A stretch of 64,000 nt of DNA from Argopecten irradians (taxonomy: Eukaryota; Mollusca; Bivalvia; Pectinida; Pectinidae). Below are positions 49,801-61,700 of this stretch, in pieces. The DNA lies in contig NC_091147.1 of assembly GCF_041381155.1 (NCBI RefSeq), positions 27,997,349-28,061,348 of the forward strand. The letters run 5' to 3'. Position numbers and translations under genes: made by a program. The notes beneath the pieces are model-generated. The model saw nothing but the letters and a program-made list of their open reading frames with translations, did not search any database and was not told the DNA's origin. Position 1 is the stretch's first letter. Every line of letters begins with the position of its first letter.

Positions 49801-50566
49801 ACATTATACTGTATACTATAACTATAAACAGCTTTATATCTGACATCTTATTTTTTTTCAAAGACAACATAAATTTTCTTTTCTTTGAAGCTTTAATTCA
49901 TGTACAGCGCTAAATTTTGTAAAAAGCAATTTCCAGTGTTTGAACCACCAAATCGTGTTAATTTATACCCACACTAATAAATCATAAGTTACAATTTCAT
50001 GGCTTTTTTCAGCATGATTTGGGGCTGATTTTTCGGCCCCATTCTCCCTGGCAAAGCCTCTAAATTTTTCCCAATGCAAGTCTAAACTTTCCCAAAAATC
50101 AAAGTTTCTTGAAAACTATCAAAAAATATAGCATGAACTTAGTTGACTGAAGCTTTAAGTATTTGTGAAATGGCTTCAGAAAATTACATCATAAACTACA
50201 CTGAAAATAAGAAATCATATTTTTCATGCTTTAATTCATATTTCATAATTTTTCCCAAATCTGGGTTTTGTCACATGTTTTCCCAAATTCAAAGCCACAG
50301 GCCCCATTTTCAAAGCAATGAGAAAAAGCTTTTCAGCATTTGTACTAAAAATTGGCATTGCTTATATAAGAATCTTTACAATAATTTAAGAATTCAAATA
50401 AAGTCTTTTTTCTCACATTTGTACCTTCCTCTCTTACAACAACTATCTCTAGAATATTACCATGGAATTCTTCCTCTTCATCAGCTTCCACATCTCTGTG
50501 TAGAGAAGGATTTTTTCTGTAACAACGGTTTCCGATTTGGATAATTTGTGGTCTTAAAACATCCAT
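40837..50566 (-). CDS. ASCC1: Activating signal cointegrator 1 complex subunit 1
   Basis: Coding exons: 50566-50425, 49374-49159, 46355-46177, 45112-44976, 44359-44240, 43094-42857, 40953-40837. All have GT-AG borders and matching phases, giving 1149 bases and 382 codons, close to vertebrate ASCC1. The start MDVLRPQIIQI and YRKNP match the conserved N-terminus. An acceptor lies just upstream of the ATG, so a non-coding first exon is expected; I could not place it. The KH domain carries IIGRKGETRRRIE (GxxG at about 91-94). The 2H-phosphoesterase-like domain has both motifs, KLHLTIG (His about 195) and KLHITVMNT (His about 293). GIEYMNDDP and KERESFDA are also conserved. ASCC1 belongs to the ASCC complex (ALKBH3-linked alkylation repair and transcription coactivation) in the nucleus. 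Odd points are a triplicated acceptor at 44359 and a poorly conserved insert, rich in charged residues, in exon 7. Confidence 0.96.
41620..41745. repeat. AAAGACCAC-repeat stretch
   Basis: TATAAAGACCACCTCTGTAC, AAAGACCACCTGC and AAAGACCACTTTT follow each other. This layout resembles the subterminal end of pogo/Tigger-type elements. No opposite end was found, so the boundaries are unclear. Confidence 0.35.
42230..42715. repeat. Diverged tandem repeat in an ASCC1 intron
   Basis: Blocks TCTGAGAAATAG-GATA, ATTGGTCCCAAAAT and GGC-TGTCTATTGGCCATCT recur two to three times at about 140-175-base spacing. It resembles a tandem unit common in bivalve genomes (from memory, unsearched). Confidence 0.5.
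43472..43579 (-). mobile_element. Incomplete relative of the tRNA-bearing LTR, family 1
   Basis: On the - strand, TCTGGGTCAATGATCATCG, then TAGCTCAGTCAGTAGAGC, then CATTTTCTCC and ATGTTACA follow the same order as the 130-bp LTR at 10517-10646. It is shorter, diverged and broken. No clear target duplication was seen. It lies in the intron between ASCC1 coding exons 5 and 6. Confidence 0.6.
44011..44110. repeat. MITE family F, partial copy
   Basis: GTATATTACAGGTTTTACCT, then AGGTATCGATAGTGAC, then ACATTATTTTGTG follow the left half of the family. The right arm is absent. Confidence 0.5.
44359..44482 (-). repeat. ASCC1: Triplicated 3' splice site of the ASCC1 exon at 44359
   Basis: Three copies of a pyrimidine-rich CAG junction plus the first exon bases (about CCATCCTGAAAGGCCAGAGA) give possible exon starts at 44476, 44410 and 44359. 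Only 44359 leads into the full exon. The upstream copies meet stops in the required frame, or run on into the next acceptor. Confidence 0.75.
45145..45236. repeat. Dispersed repeat C, copy 3 (inverted)
   Basis: Inverted relative to 40614-40700: TGAACTTTCATAATGGACTG, then GTCTTTGATTTAGAA, then TGTCTTTAGGGGTG. It lies 30 bases upstream of the ASCC1 exon at 45112 in the transcribed sense. Confidence 0.55.
45405..45721. mobile_element. MITE family B, copy 2
   Basis: The ends CATCCTCGATACTCCAGGGG and CCCCTGGAGTATCTAAGATG match 25049-25365 along the whole length. GGGCAAAT lies on both sides (45397-45404, 45722-45729), offset by one base from the terminal CATCC. Its size fits a hAT-type 8-bp duplication. 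It is in an ASCC1 intron. Confidence 0.8.
45930..46093. repeat. MITE family F, copy 5
   Basis: The left arm is CAGTATTACAGAGTTATCTG with GATTGTGACGTCA, and the right arm has TGACGTCACAAT and TAACTCTGTA. It is one of the better-preserved copies and lies 84 bases downstream of an ASCC1 donor in the transcribed sense. Confidence 0.7.
46545..48411. repeat. Five tandem units of about 146 bp, split by a pogo-like element
   Basis: The block TTTGACCCCTGTGATCTTGA followed by AAGGTCAAGGTCATTCATTT begins near 46615, 46758, 47930, 48076 and 48221, at about 144-148-base spacing once the insert is removed. The type is widespread in bivalves (memory, unsearched). It ends with CAACGACGGACAGTGCATGA. It lies in an ASCC1 intron. 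Confidence 0.75.
46849..47871. mobile_element. Pogo/Tigger-like non-autonomous element with TA target site
   Basis: The left end CAGTGTAACTTCCCAAAACC and the right end (complement CAATGGAACCTCCCAAAACC) are inverted. TA flanks each side (46847-46848, 47872-47873). Joining the flanks gives CCCAATATCAGGTC, which a neighbouring tandem unit near 48158 shows uninterrupted. ACCGA-type motifs recur near both ends. No transposase frame is present. Confidence 0.8.
48420..48925. mobile_element. hAT-type MITE with 8-bp target duplication
   Basis: The ends TAGGGGTGTAACAATA and (complement) TAGGGGTGACTATTG are inverted. TGACAATA lies immediately outside each (48412-48419, 48926-48933). The interior has repeated ACTATCGATAGT and GCAATAGT motifs in both directions. 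It is non-coding. Confidence 0.85.
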
Positions 50567-50654
50567 TGTCAGCTGTACTAGTAATGTCTTGATCCCTCAA
50601 CCTTTTTAATAAAACAAATACATGGGTAAAATTTTAAAGAAATCTTAATTGTTA

Positions 50655-51010
50655 AAGATGCTGCAATGCCCGATACTCATCATTTGAACAATGATGTATA
50701 ATAGTGTTTATATATGACTAACTAACACAGAAATGCATACAAAATAATTTTAAGCTTTGTGTACATGCATGCACATTCAGTACTTAATTCTACATGTATA
50801 TTGGGTAAAGTGCCATGGTGCATTTTTTTGGGATGTAATTTAATATCTTTAATACTTTCATCTTTATTCAAAATAAGAAGTTTTAACTTTTCAATATTGG
50901 TAATGGTGTAAGTTAAGTAACTTTTGATGCTAAAGATAAATAATTTGTCTACGCCTGAGTTCTGTTATGATAGAGAAAAAATACTATTTGAATTTCCCTA
51001 GTCTCGAGGT
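50655..51010. repeat. MITE family G, copy 2 (diverged)
   Basis: It opens TTAAAGATGCTGCAATGCCC. It then follows the order of 17330-17692: TCATTTGAACAAT, AACACAGAAAT, TGCATGC, TTTTTTTGGGATG, GTAAGTTAAGTAACTTTTG. The right end is eroded. It lies upstream of the ASCC1 start. Confidence 0.55.
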
Positions 51011-51069
51011 AGTGTGTTTCTCAATTCGATTCAAGACTCAATCAATAATCCTCGATACTCCAGGAGTTA

Positions 51070-51641
51070 AAGGGACAATTCAGTCTAAGAGAACATTAAA
51101 GTTTGTACATATATCGGAAAAAAAACCCAGTTCTAATGGAAATTAGATTAGTTGGTTTTACTGTGATATGCCATAAAAGCCCATGGTGGTGAAATGCGTG
51201 TGAAATGTTCAAACTTGCTTGCTGTCCGCCATAACACAATGTGGTCGAACAACTTGTATGCTGAACCCTGTCCCATGCTCGTAGAGTAATGCTACTGTTG
51301 TCTAGAACTGCTCAAATCGCTCTGACAGTAGTGTGTTAACCTTATAATTTGAATTGTCTTGCCTAAAAATCATTTTATCACCACCTCAGTGGTTATGTAG
51401 TTCATTTGTTTAACGTGCGTGACTTTTGCTCGGGTAAGGGTACGGCGTACATATTATACCTGCTTAATCGTATTGATCAACGATTTGTAATTACAACAGT
51501 ATAAATTAAAATACTAAACAATGATGTGGAATTTGTGAACATTTTATGTTATATGTTTCATAAGAAATGTAGAACAATAGATTTATGCCATAATTTGTTT
51601 TGTGGTTATGTAAAAGAATTAGCTTGAGTGAATTGTCCCTA
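51070..51641. mobile_element. Inverted-repeat element inserted in a MITE B fragment
   Basis: AAAGGGACAATTCAGTC at the left and GAGTGAATTGTCCCT at the right are inverted. Just outside lie CCTCGATACTCCAGGAGTT and ATCACTGAC, which read together as the beginning of MITE B. This implies insertion into an older MITE. Confidence 0.5.
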
Positions 51642-52289
51642 TCACTGACAAAATGGTATTTGTCAATGATAGTATACGTAACCCATTGAGGATCAAGGAT
51701 GAGACCCAATAAGCATTGGAAAAACCATCCAACAAAATTTCAGCAAAAATTCTTATCAATGCTTGAAGTAATCTGGAAAGAGCTTATCAACGGAATGGAG
51801 TATGGACAATTAATTATAACCTGCGATCCAAAAAATTGGTGAATATTTTCCCCCTTTTTAATCTGTAAATATATGAATTGTGTTTTGATCTCAGTGTCTA
51901 CCTAGCAGTACTTTCAAATCCAGGAAGTGAAGTGATTATGTGAATGTTGTCCGGATCCGTCATCTACAAGATAGTCCTGCATTTCAGTACCAACGGGAAT
52001 TTTAACATTAATGAAATAACTGTATGTAACTGTCAGCTGGTTGTACATGTTTTGTTGTATGAAGTAAACAAAGTACGTGTTGCAAGAAACTATGAACATA
52101 TATATTTACACAAGCTGGTCTTAATATTGCTTACCATCCGTGTACAAATTCTCTACTTTCAGTTTACATTATATTTATACACGCGTCCGTACCTCCACTG
52201 TAAAGAGTTCCACTATGGTCTGACAGGTGCGTTCGCATAGAAAAACAGTTCCGACACATATAGTTTTCGACGTCGATCTCTAGTCTATG

Positions 52290-53206
52290 TAGTCCGCTAA
52301 ACCTGCCTATATTATTAGGCTTTTTTTATTTATTTTTTTTGCCTAATATATAGTCAGCTCGCGGTACCTCTTAAAAATGTGAAATCGTAGGCCAGATTTG
52401 GCCTACGCTACGTCAGCGGCATATTTCTAATATATCGTCCATGCAATGCCGGGAAAACGTACACATACCTTTATATTGGGATCTTATGTACTCCTTTGCC
52501 CCCATGTTACACATCCCATTTATGAAATTAAACAACTGTGTACTATTTCACACATTTGTAATGGCCGCCGTATACACATTTAGTAGAGCAAACGGCAGCC
52601 AATCAACTTCGCTTCCGGTTTTATTTTTAAAAAACCACGTGTAGTTGAAAGATAAACAAAATGCTAGCCAGTTAGAGTTTTTAAAGTAAAATCATGGTCG
52701 ACATACACGACATGTTGTCAAATATTCAAATTGAACACGACTATTGCTGGTACCGCATAACTTTCGCGATATTCACGTTGCATATACATGTAGCATATAC
52801 ACGGTAGAATTTTGTTTATCTTTCAACTACACGTGGATATTTAAAAATAAAACCGGAAGCGAAGTTGATTGGCTGCCGTTTGCTCTACTAAATGTGTATA
52901 CGGCGGCCATTACAAATGTGTGAAATAGAAGGGTCTCGGAAGTATTTCATTGTACACAGTTGTTTAATTTCATAAATGGGATGTAACATGGGGGCAAAGG
53001 AGTACATAAGATCCCAATATAAAGGTATGTGTACGTTTTCCTGGCATTGCATGGACGATATATTAGAAATATGCCGCTGACGTAGCGTAGGCCAAATCTG
53101 GCCTACGATTTCACATTTTTAAGAGGTACCGCGAGCTGACTATATATTAGGCAAAAAAAATAAAAATAAAAATAAGCCTAATAATATAGGCAGGTTTAGC
53201 GGACTA
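52290..53206. mobile_element. Mutator-like foldback element with arms near 380 bp
   Basis: The left arm (52290 to about 52668) and right arm (about 52810-53206) are near-identical inverted copies starting TAGTCCGCTAAACCTGCC. They differ mainly by a block of about 24 bases present in the right arm near 52930. A 9-bp duplication, TAGTCTATG, flanks the element (52281-52289, 53207-53215). Long arms with a 9-bp duplication fit MULE-type elements. The loop is about 140 bases and there is no transposase frame. It lies upstream of ASCC1 in the region where its first exon would be expected. Confidence 0.88.
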
Positions 53207-53215
53207 TAGTCTATG

Positions 53216-54789
53216 TAGATACATGTACCTCAGTGGCCCCGACCTCATCATACCCGATGCATTTAGAGAGCTAGCTTAACCACAGAGAGATTTCTACTTA
53301 CTCATTGTCATCATTTTTAATTTTATGTTAAGTGAATTGTACGTGTAATATAATTATCCCCCTGATTGTAAAACCGTTGTCTGTATAAAGGGGCCAAAAT
53401 ACAACATAGAAAACTTCCGCCCAATATTTGATATATGTATATATATATATATATAGCTTTGACTTGTTTACTTGTCTTTTTTTCAAAACTATTTATTTTA
53501 AATTTTTGAGACACCAACAATATTATTTACAATCCAATTATGTCATTTTGACTTGCACATGTGAACTATTTCCCTATAGATAATGAACTGAAATGAGTCG
53601 GCATACATATGCCATTTCCATTAAATATTTGTAAATGAGATACAGCGAATTATCCTTTTCAATCGACCTCTACCATCTTATCTAGCCTTACATGTATATA
53701 AATCGTCTACTCCCGGCTAAATTTGTAGTTTTCCGTTTGTACAAATGGTAAAATTCTAGAGCATATAAATTTGTTGTATCAACCACAGTATTATGAAGTA
53801 TGCTTCTGTGCGTGATGGTAATATGTACATGTACACTCTACAGCATAGCTTGCATCTCAACTGATCGAATTTGTTGATGATGTTAAAAATTAGATTCTGG
53901 TAAACAAACAGAAGAGCTTATCATATAATACATCAATTAAAACATTTGATAAGGTAAGTCACCAACTTCTAGTCTATCATCCTATATACCCCAAGGGTTA
54001 CTATCACTGACGTTATATCCACCCAGGACTATCTCATAGTAACATTTTTTTTTAATATTGACATTACGTATATTAGATTTCTGAAAATCCGGTGTCTGCA
54101 CTTGGTTGGTGATTGTCAATATATTAGAACATTCGACTTTAAGCACTTGTCCGATGTCCATGACTAGTAATTTCACACCCGGACTAGTGCCAATCCCAGC
54201 TACTAGTAAAGTTTCCTTTGTTGTATATGTCCATTATACTAACGGACACCTAGGAGTCCATTATGTAACTATGCCCTGCGGGCTCGGTACTATCCATTCT
54301 CTCTAATAATGGACAGGTTTTCGGAAATTGTTCATTACATATTTAACCAGTCCGATTGGAATAGTGGCTCCCATCCGAATATAATCGGTAAATACTTTAT
54401 TTACAAACATAGTGGTCGATTGAATATTTCAACACATTTTGAGTGCAATATAATGTGTTTAAATATTTCTGTCTGGATGCATCGTTTTGTTAGAATTTCC
54501 GTTTGTAATTTAATTGGATCAAAAATTGTAAACTTATGACAGAAGTGCTGAAGCAAATTGACTGTATATATTTAATTTGGACTAGTGATTAAATAGTCGC
54601 ACTAGTAAAATTTTGGGGTTTACAGACTGTACTACGGGTATACTTATCTTGAAAGCTGAAAGTCAAAAGGAAAATCTAAACCGAATGTGTGGATTATGCA
54701 GCTTGAAAAAGTGTCAATATACCACTGTACAAAAATAGTTAGAGAGCATTTGCCTACGAACATCAGATATGGCAGTTTTCGATCCTACT
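53216..54789. other. Intergenic DNA with a MITE B fragment
   Basis: At 53975-54046, TCATCCTATATACCCCAAGG and CAGGACTATCTCATAGT resemble one arm of MITE B. A short (TA)n run lies near 53435-53455, and a TCCATTAT-based inverted pair near 54230-54315. No supported gene. Confidence 0.4.
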
Positions 54790-55015
54790 TAACGTTCAGC
54801 ATAAATGGAGTGGGGCGACTGGTTTGCTCGTTGTCAGCATAATGTGACCGGATGAGGTGTGCTTGTTGGGTGTCTTTGGCAGTTTTTTTTAGTGACATAG
54901 CACTATAAAAGGGCAAGATTCCCACTTAGACAATGATACACAACACTTATATACTGCAGCCTCCGAAAAACAGACATCCACACTCCGCAACACATTACAC
55001 AGCCTTGGGTCCAAG
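54790..55015 (-). mobile_element. Bivalve SINE-type repeat H, copy 1
   Basis: The - strand reads CCCTTTTATAGTGCTATGTC, then GCTGACAACGAGCAAACCAG and TCGCCCCACTCC. The + strand of 58000-58255 has the same order. A fragment of its other end occurs at about 5250-5300. It is non-coding. Confidence 0.55.
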
Positions 55016-55784
55016 GATTTTATTTAACTTTACAAAATTATCAATAGCATAGATGATATACATGTAGATGCAAGCTGGATATTTCGTAGAAATACGTACT
55101 TATTACGTAGTATGCAGAGACTATCGAAAATGCTAATAAACTTTCAAGATCTCCTTATAGCATGAGAAACGCTTTCCCGATCGCTCTCCCGACCACTACA
55201 ACAGACATTGGTGCTATAACAAAGAGATAAGTAGTATATATATATAATTTCATTTTAGTTATTACCCGTGCACGGCAAGTAATGTTCATATTTCAATATA
55301 TTTATCACAAATGATAAGTAGACTGTTATTTTACTTCCTGGTAATTCATTGTTTACCTCGCAGAAGTATTCCTAGCCATTGTTACCTGAAGTAAGAGAAC
55401 ACCTGATTATTGACCGACGTGGGAGATACCTTGTCTAATTTTTTTATGTATAATTATATTGTTAGATATTTTAAACAGATATGTGTTTTGTATAGCCTAA
55501 TAATTATGTCATATTGAATAAGATATATATGTTTCTAGTTCAAGCGATTGTCTTCGATTCCAGGTATAACCTTAGTTAGGTTTTTCTCCGAAAACGGTTT
55601 TTACTGCCTAGCAGATCGATAAATATTTACATAATATATTTCAAGCAAACAACACCAAAGACTGATTGCTGACTATAGCTAATTAGCCATAAGTATTTTG
55701 TTTGTTGTTCCATAGACAGCTGGATCTGCCATAAGCTTACTGTAAAACAAGATATGATTTCGTAGCGCGCTGTTTGCTAGCGCC

Positions 55785-58700
55785 ATGCTTAACTTTCAAA
55801 CCATGACTTTGATGGTTTTGGTCATCTTAAGTATTGTTGTGTATACGAATGCTTGGTCCGGGTAAGTGATTATTCTTAATTTTGTAATCTTTGTATTTCA
55901 AAAAGAAAATGTCTTACCATATCTACAAAAGAATTTGTTTTGCAATGAAAACTGGCAATACCTGTCCTGAACGAAAATCAATGCTGCTAAATAGTAACTG
56001 ACAATTTTGCATAAATCTTCTTTAATGCTTAATATCGTTTAATATTCTTCTATTTTGAAAGGGAAATAATGTAAACAAAATTCAGAGTTTGTTTGTTTGT
56101 CAAGATCATTTAGGGACAAATTTAAATTTGATTACAACAATGACATAACTTTTTTGAACATACAATGTATTTAAGTAAAAAAGTAGGCATGTAAGCTCTA
56201 AAACAGACGGTGATTCTGTATGGGCGTTCAAAACATTGTAAATTAAAAAAAAAAAAAAATCAGTTATAAAATTACAATGATTTGACAAAAAGAAAAGACA
56301 ATAAAATGGATAATGTCACATGCTATGAAGATTTAAAGGTTATGATATAAACTAACATTACGGAAGCCTGTTATTGTCACATTGAAAAAATTACCATGTC
56401 GTAATAACGACAGAGTGTCTCGTAATAACGACTTAATTAAGTGTTTCGTAATAACGACTTACGTATGTTGTTTTAACGACTAAGTATTTCGAAAAATAAC
56501 ATAGTGCTTCGTAATAACGACTTAATTGTGTCGTTATAACGACTAAGTATCTCGTAAAATGGCTTAGTGTTTCGTGATAACGACTTAATTATGTTGTTAA
56601 TACGACTAAGTATCTTGAAAAATGACTTAGTGTTTCGTAATAACGACTTAATTATGTCGTTAATACGACTAAGTATCTTGAAAAATGACTTAGTGTTTCG
56701 TAATAACGACTTAATTATGTCGTTATAACGACTAAGTATTTCGTAAAATGGCTTAGTGTTTCGTAATAACGACTTAATTATGTCGTTAATACGAACTTAG
56801 TATCTCGTTATAACGACGTACCTCTGTCGTAATAACGACTTTGTACTCGTAATAACTTATTAGTTCATTTGTCCATTTATTGTATGTCGTAATAACGACT
56901 TAGCTGTGTCGTTATTACGACAAATCAAGTCGTTATAACTACGTATTAAGTTGTTATTTCAACATACTAAGTCGTTATTACGACATAGTTAAGTCGTTAT
57001 TACGAGATACTATGTCGTTATCACGACATAACCAAGTCGTTATTATGAATTACTAAGTCGTTATAAAGACAAAATATTTATATCAATGTGACCCTAACAG
57101 ACTTTCGTATAACATCGAGTCTCACGGCATGAAATTTAAGAAGCATGTCGGACAATTCGAAGGGTTTGTCTTGGAACATAATGTCCTCTAATAATAGAGC
57201 AGAATCATATGCATGGCATGTAGAAGGACCCTCCCATCTATTCAGACGCCAAGAAAGGACAACCTTCTCTCTGCTGTCTTTAATATTGGAAAAATGAGGT
57301 TTAAGTTATACACTTGTTTGAGCAAAGTTGTGATACCTTCTGTGACCATGGGAATCAAGTTGGCACTAAGTTTGTAAAATAAAATGAAAAGATATTTATG
57401 TTTTCAGAGCTATCCAGTTTTAATCAATGAATGATACATAATGAAACTATGCAAACATACTTTCGTGACTTCGACTAGATTTTGGCATTAAACGTAACTT
57501 AATTTTCAGTTTCGTATTTTGTTGTGTCTCATAATATCTCTATACATGGTTATCAAGGTTACCTTCAATAGATTCTTTCTGTTATCGAGATATAACACAA
57601 AAAATCTGAGTGTACTATTAATAAACCGCGATAGTCTATTTAAATTAATTTTTATAATTCAATTTACTAATTAAATACGATAATCTTTTCAAATTTTTAA
57701 TTCATTTTGGAACTCTTTTCTCCATGAAATTACTACGCCGTTATCGCAGCCAATCAGAAGCGACGTTATAAAAGGCGATTTTTTTCCCTTTTTGGGATGA
57801 TAAATTAAATTTTTAAGACTATGGAAACACTTTAAGCAAAATTGAACTATTGAAACAAAATTATTATGAATAAGATATCGTGTTTCAGAAATGTATGTAC
57901 CAAAACATTGGCTGGGAGAAGAAGCGTTCAAACCTGCACTTCGTTCATGGTTTTTGGTAGGTAAGTATATCAGCAATTTGTTTGTTTGATTGATTAAATT
58001 GATTAAATTTACGTCCTATTAACAGTCAGGGTCATGTATGGACGACTTCTCATGTATGCGGTGTGTAGCTTGTATGAAGTGCGCGGTGCGTGTCCTGTGA
58101 GACTTGTACAGTGGAACTGTTGCCCTTTTTATAGTGCTATATCACAGAAGCATACCGCCAAACACACCAAGCAATGCGCCCCAACCAGTCATATTATACT
58201 GACAACGGGTGAACCAGTCGTCCCACTTCCATATTTCTGAGCGCTAAGTAGGAGCAGAAACTATCAATGCTTAAGTATGCCAAAATGTGCTAACATATAT
58301 CCGTGCTAAGAAATCATGATCAACGGTTCATCGCAATGCGCTAAAAACTGATTGTGCTCAAACGAGTTCTGTTACAGTATACATAATTTTATCACCAATA
58401 GAAGAAAAAAACCAATTTAATCAAGAATTAATGAATCATGACTAAACGACATATCTTTAAGTGATATGTGCCGTAATTTTCATACTCACGAATCAAACCT
58501 TAATATGTTATTCAACACCAAAATTATAACATTTCAATATTTGCATTGGATTTATATCTCCAATAAATGCAATCCAGCAATCCTTTATTTGTTATTTTTT
58601 AATATATCTATAACTTTTGATATTGCAAAAGTTCTGTGTTGTAATTGATGTTTATAACGCATCATAAAACTTTGTCCGTGCCTTTGAATGATATTTACAG

Positions 58701-61700
58701 CTGAGCGATTACTACAGAAAAACTAAAAACAAACTGGAATGTCAAAATGGTCGTTAGTTACAGTACACATTTGTTTAAATAAACCAGAGTTTAACCTGTT
58801 TGTTTTTATATTAGGAGGTGCACAGTCCGATACATTACCACTTACAGTACCAAGTACTTCTGCTGTTCAGGATGGACAGAAACAATCCCAGGCAACACGG
58901 AGTGTAGTAAACGTGAGGCTAATTTATAAAATATGTTGCTTCAATCAATTATATGTATAATGACTACAATGTACTGCAGTAATTTTAGTATAATAATTAC
59001 ATATTATTATTGGTAAATAATCGTTTTAAAATCCATTTCACAAAGAGGTTATCATACGTGTTTGTTTGTTTGTTTTTTTTTTTTTTGTTTTTTTTTTGTA
59101 ATTTGTATTTGTGAAATATGTCATTTTGAGAGTGTGAAGAAAATTGCACACTTTTGGCTTAAACTCAAAATGCATAGTTGTTCCCACTAGATTGTTTTGT
59201 CCGACACGTTTCTCAAATTCACTAAAGATCACATGTGATTTTCGACTGGTATCCGGATGATAACTATAGAAAAGATCAATGCATCTATTGAAAACTTTAT
59301 ATTAGCTAATGGGTTACCACAGAAAGGAGTGACAGATGGGTCAAAGAGTCATCATCAATAACCCAGTAATATTTAAATAGATAACAGATTCTAGATAATA
59401 TTAACAGAACAATGGATTGCTTTAAATAAGATCGAGTTTCAGAGTTCGTGGATCAATATTATTGCTATTTATAGAAAACCATTGACATAGTTCTTCTGTC
59501 TAAATTTCTTTATTAATTTCCGCCAGATTGCACATGTATCGACAAAATGAAGATATTTATTACACATGGGAGTTTTGTGATCGCCAGGTTTAAAACAAAT
59601 AGTTTGTACTTGTTTGTTTCGGTGACTTGATTTTGACGTTCATAGTTATATAGTTAGTAGATATGTGTTACTTCAGCAATACTCAGGGCTTTGTTGTATA
59701 TGATGACGCTCAGATTGATGCGTCTGATCTCTATTCAAAATCATTATTATAACTTAATTAATTTTTCTTAAAAACTCTTTAGAAATCCACATTTATTTTG
59801 GGACTCTTTTCATAATGAAATAATTATTACGCTGTTATCTCAGTCAACCAGCAGCGACAAACGGCGATGCCTATTTTTGGGGTTTATGGACTCATAATGT
59901 AAATTTTTACACAAATGAAAAGCTAGTTTCATGCACAATTGAATTATTACATCGTAACACGACAGTTAGTTCACTTTTAGTAATAAACCCCTAAACATTT
60001 TTCAAACGATCGTTTTGATAAAAAATGCATTTTTCAAAGATATTAATAAAATGTCAATCCTTACAGGTATCCCGTTGAACCCGAATGGTAAGTACATAAT
60101 ATTTAGCTATAAAAATAACTTATGTCCGAAAATATCATATGGCAAATATTTAAAACATTTATGTCACCACATTTAATATAATTGCTTTCCGCCAATATCA
60201 TCAATACTTTATATTTACATAGCCCTGGGTTTTTCGAAAGATTTATTTAAAAAAAAAATAGAGAAAACATGTCCCGTTGTCTATTCTTCAATATCAATTA
60301 AGTTTCTATCTTTTTAAAATGACATTTCAGTTGTTGAGTCATACAATGAAGTCCCCCAGCTAGCATGGAGAAATTTATATTCAGGAGAAGAGGTTGTTGA
60401 TGATAGAGCCCTATCTAGTGGTACATATACCGCCGGGAAATACTTCGATATGGTGACCACTGAAGTAGATCCTACCACAGTTGGATGCGGAGCAAAGCGA
60501 AACATTTGGTTGAATGGTAAGCATTTATTAATGACTTAGAAATAACGATGCTTCACGAATGCAGCCATAATGCATGACGTACTTTTGTATAACCCTTTCA
60601 GATGTGCAATCCATTTGTATATTGTATATATTTGTATAACCCTTTCAAGCGTACTGCATTTTTGTATATTGAATATATTTGTATAATCCTTTGGTATATT
60701 GAATATACATGTGTAACCCTTTCAAACATGCTATATTATGTGTTTCAGACACCTTGCCTACAGAAGATGGCTTTTTCCATCCTAAAACTGTGTGTGTCAC
60801 TGATATGGAAACGAATGACTCTTGTGCCGACAGCTTTACCATCGAAATACACAATGGCGGCGATTTCCGAGTATATGCGCTTGAACAGTACAGTCATGGA
60901 AATGATTCCATTTCGTATTGCTTCGGTAGGTTTGCTTAACAGATGTTTCTGGGCATATTATTGTCTTAAGGCCAAATTTACATTTATTTTGTGCAGATAT
61001 GAAAAATAGCATAGCATTATATCATAATCAGCGATACATGGTCCCAGTTTCCCTAACATTCCTTAAACTTAAGGAATACCTTAATTTACAGTTTTCTATA
61101 GGAAAGTAGTATATATTGTAAGGAAGGCTCCTTAACTAACTATTAATTCCTTAAATTCTGTAATGGTTTTCTATGGTGAATTAAGTTATTTAAGTAAAGG
61201 AATTCCATAAAGTTAAGAACTATTCGTGAAACTGGACATTTGCTTCAGACACGTTGGTAGGGGCAGTTCAAACTCACTATTTTCAAACGTGAATTTATAT
61301 TACTTTACTAGTAAACGGCAATCGAGGTATTAATAGAACGTAGATGCTAGGTAAAAAGGTACATGACCTTCCCTTTGTGAGGATAGTTGCAAGCCTTAGC
61401 ACTGTAGTAGGTTGTCGTCAACGAAACATGTAATTTGTACCCTTGTCACCTTTTGTCATAACTATCAATCAAGTCTGACCTAGAAGTTTCGTATTGTTCC
61501 CTCTAGTTTTGCTACAAATTATTAAATATTGTTTGGAATGTGTTTTCTACTTGATGCTGTTTTAGTCAGCGTTCGAAATTAACGCCTGCCGGCCGTCTGC
61601 CCATAACCGGCAACTTTATAGTAGGACAAACAAAATTTTGCCATGCAACAGGTCCTTAGACCGGTAACGTTTTGGTCTAGTTCTGATAGACTACTAAATA

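Noticed and set aside
49401-50544. Small + strand frames opposite ASCC1 exons
   Set aside because: The conserved ASCC1 reading is on the - strand; these are chance or shadow frames.
52441-52644. Small open frame in the long inverted repeat
   Set aside because: It lies in one arm only, has no domain, and no splice or codon support.
54106-54539. Two short + strand frames
   Set aside because: No recognisable domain or splice partner; the region has MITE fragments and inverted TCCATTAT motifs.
56400-57060. CRISPR-like array of regular repeats
   Set aside because: Eukaryotic context, palindromic units in alternating direction, variable spacing and inverted ends with TA; a foldback element fits.
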